8,193 nucleotides of DNA from Propionibacteriaceae bacterium (GTDB taxonomy: Bacteria; Actinomycetota; Actinomycetes; Propionibacteriales; Propionibacteriaceae): positions 1-8,193 of the forward strand of contig JAIRVA010000051.1 in assembly GCA_031254155.1 (NCBI GenBank). The letters run 5' to 3'. Positions within the stretch are counted from its first letter, which is position 1. Each line of letters opens with the position of its first letter. Positions 4,934 to 8,193 of the stretch are shown piece by piece. Both the position numbers and the translations under genes were made by a program. Below the pieces are notes generated by a model, which ran no database searches, was not told the origin of the DNA, and saw nothing but the letters and a program-made list of their open reading frames with translations.

Positions 4934-6592
4934 TCAGCGGTCGGCAAGTCCGGTAGCGCGCTCCGCCTGCCAGCTCCAGGACGTCCAGCCCCGCCCGGTC
5001 GGCGGGTTCACCGGCGCACAGCCGGCCGCGCACCCCGTCTGCCACTGGGCGAGCGCCTGCCCGGCCTCCGTTTGTACGGTCGCGTCACCACGGTCGCGCA
5101 GATCGATGAGGGCCGGTACGGCGGCCGCGCTGAGGCCGCGCAGGTGGTTCACGTCGATGGTCTCGATGCGCCCCGACAGGTAGCCATCCACGTTGTACCG
5201 GGCGATGATCCCGTCCGGGTTGGCCCACATCAGCCCGAGCAGCGCCGCGACCAGCACGACGGCGACCGGCGTACCCACCCGGAAGGCCCGGATGTGCCAC
5301 GCCCCGACCAGCCCGAACACAATGAACATGACCACCATGGCGACCAGGGCGTACAACCGCAGCCGCGTCAGGCCGTACCAGGAGATGTACAAGGCCATCT
5401 TCGACACCGCGGTTGCCACCAACAGAAGTGTGAGGGCCGACAAGACCCCGCCCAGGACGCGGGCGCCCACCGGATAGCGGCCGGCCTGGCGGCGGACGGC
5501 CACGTAGACGAAACCGAGGACGACAAGGTTAATCACCGCCACGGCGCTGAGCTGGAAGAAGCCCTGCCGCGCGTACTCGGCGTACGTGAAGCCGCCCGGC
5601 AGCGTACCCGCGAACCCGGCGAAGAGGTAGCTGCCCATGGCCGCGAAGAAGACAACGTAAATCGCGCAGAGGATCGCCAGCGGCGCCGCGACCGCGGTGA
5701 CCGCCACCTTGCGGACCGCCCCGCTCCACCGCGCGACTCCCTCCGGCGTGATCACGTCGGTCCCCCGGCGGTGCGCATTGCCGTACGCGAGCGCCGTCAG
5801 GTAGAGCGCGAGAATAAGGCCCAACGCCAGTTTCCAGAGGAAGCCCCACACGTCGAACCGCGCGAAGTAGTCACCCAACCATCCCATCCACAAGCCAAAA
5901 CGCGTGTCGGCGGACATGAGCAGATTGAGGACCGCGGCGATCACCGGCACCGCGACCACGACACCGACGAGGGCGAAAATCACCTGCATGGCTTGCTTCT
6001 TGCCACGGGCGAGGCCGCGGATGGCGGCGAACCAGGCGCCCGCGTTCTTGACGGGTACGACGAGACCCTGGTTCAGCGCGTCGACCGGCGTCAGGCCGCC
6101 GAGACGGGGGGCGATGGCGGTCCGGCCGGCGTACGCGTGCCACGTCACGTACCCGATGACAAGCACCAATCCCCCGAAGATCGACAAGGGCGTCGTGTCG
6201 TAGATGGCGTACGGCAGCGCGCCCAGGATCACGAGGACCGCGCCCACGAGGCCGCCGCGGCTGAGTCTGACCTGCCGGACGGCAAAGTACGCGAGGGAGC
6301 CGGCGACGCCGAGGAGGAACACCAGTGTGACCGCGAGGCCGGGGAAAAAGGTCGCGAAGACGGTTCCGGCCGAGTTACCGCCGACCGGGCCGAAGCGGGG
6401 GAGAATCCAGTCCCAGAAGAGAAAACCGAGGACGACAAGCCCCAACGCCAGGATCCCGTCGGCCAGGTCAACCGGGTAGGCCGGCTTGGTGGCCGAGGCC
6501 GGCCCGGCCGACGGGAAGTCCGGGTGCGCGGCGGGCGGTGTGAGCGGGACTGGCGGGGCCAGGGGGACCAGCGTGGTACCTTCACTCATCAT
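4934..6592 (-). CDS. DUF4173-type polytopic membrane protein
   Basis: This integral membrane protein of about 552 residues has a Pro/Ala-rich cytoplasmic N-terminus (1-40) and about 11 hydrophobic helices between residues 42 and 460. The second half has hallmarks of the DUF4173 family: EYARQGFFQLSAVAVINLVVLGFVY, LYISWYGLTRLRLYALVAMV and, after the last helix, NPDGIIARYNVDGYLSG followed by a soluble end (IDVNHLRGLSAAAVPALIDL). The family's function is unknown; members are often found near small XRE and DUF2975 genes. The last 45 residues contain two Cys and several Trp. The gene overlaps the end of the XRE gene by 11 nt, so translation is coupled. Two adjacent ATGs (6592 and 6589) share the AAGGAG Shine-Dalgarno; the second has the better 6-nt spacing, so the true length may be 551. 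Confidence 0.9.
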   Translation of the reverse strand: MMSEGTTLVPLAPPVPLTPPAAHPDFPSAGPASATKPAYPVDLADGILALGLVVLGFLFWDWILPRFGPVGGNSAGTVFATFFPGLAVTLVFLLGVAGSLAYFAVRQVRLSRGGLVGAVLVILGALPYAIYDTTPLSIFGGLVLVIGYVTWHAYAGRTAIAPRLGGLTPVDALNQGLVVPVKNAGAWFAAIRGLARGKKQAMQVIFALVGVVVAVPVIAAVLNLLMSADTRFGLWMGWLGDYFARFDVWGFLWKLALGLILALYLTALAYGNAHRRGTDVITPEGVARWSGAVRKVAVTAVAAPLAILCAIYVVFFAAMGSYLFAGFAGTLPGGFTYAEYARQGFFQLSAVAVINLVVLGFVYVAVRRQAGRYPVGARVLGGVLSALTLLLVATAVSKMALYISWYGLTRLRLYALVAMVVMFIVFGLVGAWHIRAFRVGTPVAVVLVAALLGLMWANPDGIIARYNVDGYLSGRIETIDVNHLRGLSAAAVPALIDLRDRGDATVQTEAGQALAQWQTGCAAGCAPVNPPTGRGWTSWSWQAERATGLADR

Positions 6593-6803
6593 TGTCTCCT
6601 TCTTCGATGTACTGCAGCAGGTCGCCCGGCTGACACTTGAGTTCGCGGCAGAGCGCCTCCAGTGTGGAGAAACGCACCGCCTTAGCCTTGTTGTTCTTCA
6701 GGATGCTGAGGTTCGCGGGAGTGATCCCCACGCGGTTCGCCAGCTCGCCGGCCGGCACGCGGCGCATGGCCATCACGACATCAAGGTTCACATTGATCGG
6801 CAT
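6582..6803 (-). CDS. Small Cro/C1-type (XRE) transcriptional regulator
   Basis: This 73-residue protein is almost entirely one helix-turn-helix domain (about 14-66): AGELANRVGITPANLSILKNNKAKAVRFSTLEALCRELKCQPGDLLQYIEE. The turn at VGIT and the recognition helix PANLSILKNNKAK are typical of the small YozG-like regulators that are routinely paired with a DUF2975 membrane protein, exactly the arrangement here. It lies 12 nt after the DUF2975 stop, has GGGGA six nt upstream of the ATG, and overlaps the DUF4173-type start by 11 nt, so all three are one operon. It probably controls its own operon, perhaps with the membrane protein modulating its activity; that part is inference from the conserved pairing. 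Confidence 0.93.
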   Translation of the reverse strand: MPINVNLDVVMAMRRVPAGELANRVGITPANLSILKNNKAKAVRFSTLEALCRELKCQPGDLLQYIEEGDNDE

Positions 6804-6815
6804 TGTTTCCCCTTC

Positions 6816-7283
6816 TCAGATCGTAAAGTCCGCGTCTTCTTTGAGCAGCCGCGCGGTGTCGATCACGTTCTTGATCACCCGCATCAACAGGCTCATGAAC
6901 CCCGCCACGAGACCGATGAACGCGAACAACAGCCACGGGTTCGCGACGATCAGGCCGACCACGCAGGCGAGGGTGATGGCGTAGCCACAGTACGAGATGA
7001 GCCGGAGGCGCCGGACGTTGGTGGCCGTGAACACCTCGCCCCGGCGGATGTCACCGAGGAGGAGCAGCGTGATGATGACCGCGGCGATCCCACACACGAG
7101 GCACGCGTACAGCGGGCCCGCCGCGCGGGCGACGAACGACTCGCCGAGGAACGGCGCCTGGCGATAGACGTACTTCAGTAGCGGTACGAGCCCACCCAGG
7201 CCGGCGAGTCCCAGGCCCAGGCCGAGCCAGGCGACAACCATTGTCAGCACCGCTGACTTCCGCGAGTCCCAGAAATTCGACAT
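6816..7283 (-). CDS. DUF2975 family membrane protein
   Basis: This 155-residue protein has four transmembrane helices, at about 12-35, 52-77, 92-112 and 114-137, ending in a short charged tail (LLKEDADFTI). The central GDIRRGEVFTATNVRRLRLIS loop is the signature of DUF2975: a basic segment between helices two and three. Length is normal for the family. Its biochemical role is unknown. It is the first gene of the operon with the XRE regulator and the DUF4173-type protein. The ATG at 7283 has only a weak GAG upstream and falls at the transcription start predicted from the promoter at 7319-7291, so a leaderless message is likely. Confidence 0.92.
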   Translation of the reverse strand: MSNFWDSRKSAVLTMVVAWLGLGLGLAGLGGLVPLLKYVYRQAPFLGESFVARAAGPLYACLVCGIAAVIITLLLLGDIRRGEVFTATNVRRLRLISYCGYAITLACVVGLIVANPWLLFAFIGLVAGFMSLLMRVIKNVIDTARLLKEDADFTI

Positions 7284-7317
7284 GTCTCATAACGTATCAG
7301 GGTTCTTATCGAATTTC
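7272..7317. repeat. 9-bp inverted repeat around the DUF2975 promoter
   Basis: GAAATTCGA (7272-7280, inside codons 2-4 of the DUF2975 gene) is the exact reverse complement of TCGAATTTC (7309-7317, overlapping the -35 box). The 28-bp spacer contains the -10 box and the start. The arrangement would suit a dimeric regulator such as the operon's own XRE protein, but a 9-bp match in a short AT-rich patch could be chance. Confidence 0.35.
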
Positions 7318-7319
7318 AA
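7291..7319 (-). promoter_or_regulatory. Promoter of the DUF2975-XRE-DUF4173 operon
   Basis: On the minus strand TTGAAA (7319-7314), a 17-bp spacer and TACGTT (7296-7291) form a strong match to the housekeeping consensus, with a TGA just before the -10 (extended -10). It lies in a rare AT-rich patch. The expected start, 7285-7283, coincides with the ATG. Confidence 0.65.
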
Positions 7320-7359
7320 TATGAATCTGTTGATTATCGGCCGTCTCCACGGGAGCCCG

Positions 7360-7446
7360 GCGCTCCCCGGGACCCGTCCGCCCGCTACCCCGCGACTCTC
7401 GCGCTCCCCGGGACCCGTCTGCCCGCGACCCCCGCCGCTCCCCGGG
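7360..7446. repeat. Tandem-like direct repeats with CTCCCCGGG core
   Basis: A 26-bp sequence beginning GCGCTCCCCGGGACCC occurs at 7360-7385 and 7401-7426 with 25 of 26 bases identical (41 bp apart). An 11-bp partial copy, CGCTCCCCGGG, follows at 7436-7446. They are non-coding. They could be binding sites or simply a local duplication. Confidence 0.75.
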
Positions 7447-7510
7447 CCAGACACCCCCGCCGCGACGTAAGCTCACACCCCCCGCCTGGTGGAGCGGGGA
7501 CAGAGCAGCG

Positions 7511-7610
7511 GTGCGAACCTTTGTCGCCTCTCTGGCCAAAACGGGCGACACGACTTCGCACCCTAGCCTTCCCGGCCACCAACGGGCCAGCTGTGCGAAG
7601 CTATGTCACC
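7511..7610. repeat. Three copies of 18-bp motif GTGCGAA-N4-TGTCRCC, two forming a hairpin
   Basis: Copy A is at 7511-7528 (plus), copy B at 7544-7561 (minus) and copy C at 7593-7610 (plus). The two 7-bp blocks are conserved (C has one change, TGTCACC) while the four bases between them differ in each: CCTT, GTCG and GCTA. A and B are inverted and fold into a hairpin of 7 bp, a 4x4 internal loop, 7 bp and a 15-nt loop. GGCCA...AACGGGC is also present twice, in the A-B loop and between B and C, suggesting a duplicated unit. The element ends about 105 bp before the mannitol dehydrogenase start. Confidence 0.8.
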
Positions 7611-7715
7611 AGCGACCACCATTGAGGGGGTCTGGGGATAGGCTGGTAACCGGGAAGTCGGTTCGTCGGTACGCACAGTCGCTCACCAGGAACCCCACGG
7701 GTGGAAGGAGACATC

Positions 7716-8193
7716 ATGGTCGCGTTGACTCAGGCTAACTTGCCGCTGATCGGGGGGCGGGTGGTGGTGCCGGGGTACGACCGGGCGGCGGTCACCCCGG
7801 GGATCCTGCACTTCGGGGTGGGCGGGTTCCACCGGGCCCACCAAGCGTTCTACCTCGACCACATCATGAACCAGGGCCACAGCCTCGACTATGGCATCAT
7901 CGGGGTCGGCCTCCTGCCCGGCGACGCCCGGATGCGCGACATCCTCACCGCCCAGGACTACCTGTACACCCTGGTCACCAAAGACCCGTCGGGTGAGTGG
8001 CAGGCCCGGATCATCGGCTCGGTCATCGGCTACCTGTACGGACCCGACAACCCGACGGCCGTCATTGACCGTCTGGCCGACCCGGCCATCCGCATCGTGT
8101 CCCTCACGATCACCGAAGGCGGCTACAACTTCGACCAAGTCACCGGCGACTTCCTCACCGACAACCCCGCCGTCCAAGCCGAACTCGTCCCCG
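7716..8193 (+). CDS. Mannitol 2-dehydrogenase / fructuronate reductase family protein (N-terminal part)
   Basis: The first 159 codons of a long-chain polyol dehydrogenase are present; the gene runs off the window (full members are about 450-500 residues). These enzymes interconvert mannitol and fructose, or related sugar acids, with NAD(P)(H) in the cytoplasm. The N-terminal dinucleotide-binding strand and glycine loop are clear at residues 28-47: ILHFGVGGFHRAHQAFYLD, with the family's G-x-G-G-F-H-R-A-H signature. They are followed by YGIIGVGLLPGDARMRD, QDYLYTLVTKD and IRIVSLTITEGGYNFD (about 127-142), all typical of the mannitol dehydrogenase branch. The ATG has a strong GGAAGGAG 5 nt upstream. 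Mannitol 2-dehydrogenase is the most likely activity, but arabinitol, uronate or other substrates cannot be excluded from this fragment. It is divergent from the DUF2975 operon. Sugar or polyol transport and regulatory genes may follow outside the window. Confidence 0.9.
   Translation, partial: MVALTQANLPLIGGRVVVPGYDRAAVTPGILHFGVGGFHRAHQAFYLDHIMNQGHSLDYGIIGVGLLPGDARMRDILTAQDYLYTLVTKDPSGEWQARIIGSVIGYLYGPDNPTAVIDRLADPAIRIVSLTITEGGYNFDQVTGDFLTDNPAVQAELVP

Larger units (their letters stand above)
7284..7715. other. 432-bp gene-free divergent intergenic region
   Basis: No credible gene lies between the divergent DUF2975 and mannitol dehydrogenase starts. From left to right it contains the AT-rich DUF2975 promoter (to 7319), a C-rich stretch with a 26-bp direct repeat (7360-7446), a three-copy 18-bp motif with a hairpin (7511-7610), and about 100 bp leading to the dehydrogenase start. 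A TAGGCT at 7639-7644 could be a -10 box, but it has no matching -35. Confidence 0.7.

Noticed and set aside
5072..6640. Long plus-strand open frame (522 codons) opposite the DUF4173-type gene
   Set aside because: Its product is a run of Arg, Asp, Glu, His and Gly with no domain. It is the GC-rich mirror of a gene whose minus-strand product has clean membrane helices and family motifs.
7683..8177. Minus-strand open frame of 164 codons at the right end
   Set aside because: It is a shadow of the mannitol dehydrogenase-family gene, whose plus-strand reading has a strong ribosome site and clear family motifs but no stop inside the window.

Overview
This window comes from a high-GC Gram-positive bacterium, almost certainly an actinomycete (Actinomycetota). 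The evidence is strong G/C third-position bias in all coding frames, GC-rich hairpins without U-tails, TANNNT-type -10 boxes, two apparently leaderless mRNAs, and proline-rich membrane proteins. I cannot name the genus. Nothing looks like a phage or an insertion sequence, and most of the window is ordinary chromosome.

Left part (1-1740): a 17-bp perfect inverted repeat opens the window. It is followed by a small three-helix membrane protein (minus, 109-537) and, divergently, a GatB/YqeY-domain protein (plus, 671-1126). A perfect 20-bp palindrome resembling a LacI-family operator lies between them. A MazEF-type toxin-antitoxin pair (minus, 1716-1128) converges on yqeY with one base between the stop codons. 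Its promoter looks leaderless and is overlaid by two TAGCGCTA boxes, a likely autoregulatory operator.

RNA cluster (1785-2174, all minus): SRP 4.5S RNA (ffs), tRNA-Ser(GGA) and tRNA-Gly(CCC), each with its own recognisable -10 box, closed by a strong GC hairpin that probably terminates it.

Centre (2279-7319, all minus): reading in the direction of transcription, a DUF2975 membrane protein, a small Cro/C1 (XRE) regulator, an 11-helix DUF4173-type membrane protein, then an 832-residue two-helix membrane protein with a roughly 650-residue Pro/Val/Ala-rich tail. The first three form a tight operon behind a good promoter. The fourth follows after 156 bp containing a hairpin and may be expressed separately. 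The tail is encoded by repetitive DNA, including nine 15-bp units.

Right end (7284-8193): a 432-bp gene-free region holds the DUF2975 promoter, a 26-bp direct repeat, and three copies of an 18-bp motif (GTGCGAA-N4-TGTCRCC), two of them forming a hairpin. Then comes the N-terminal third of a mannitol dehydrogenase-family gene (plus, from 7716) that runs off the window.

No clearly new defence or mobile system is visible. The most interesting unexplained features are the 18-bp motif cluster upstream of the polyol dehydrogenase, the 20-bp palindrome upstream of yqeY, and the XRE/DUF2975/DUF4173/proline-rich membrane protein neighbourhood.
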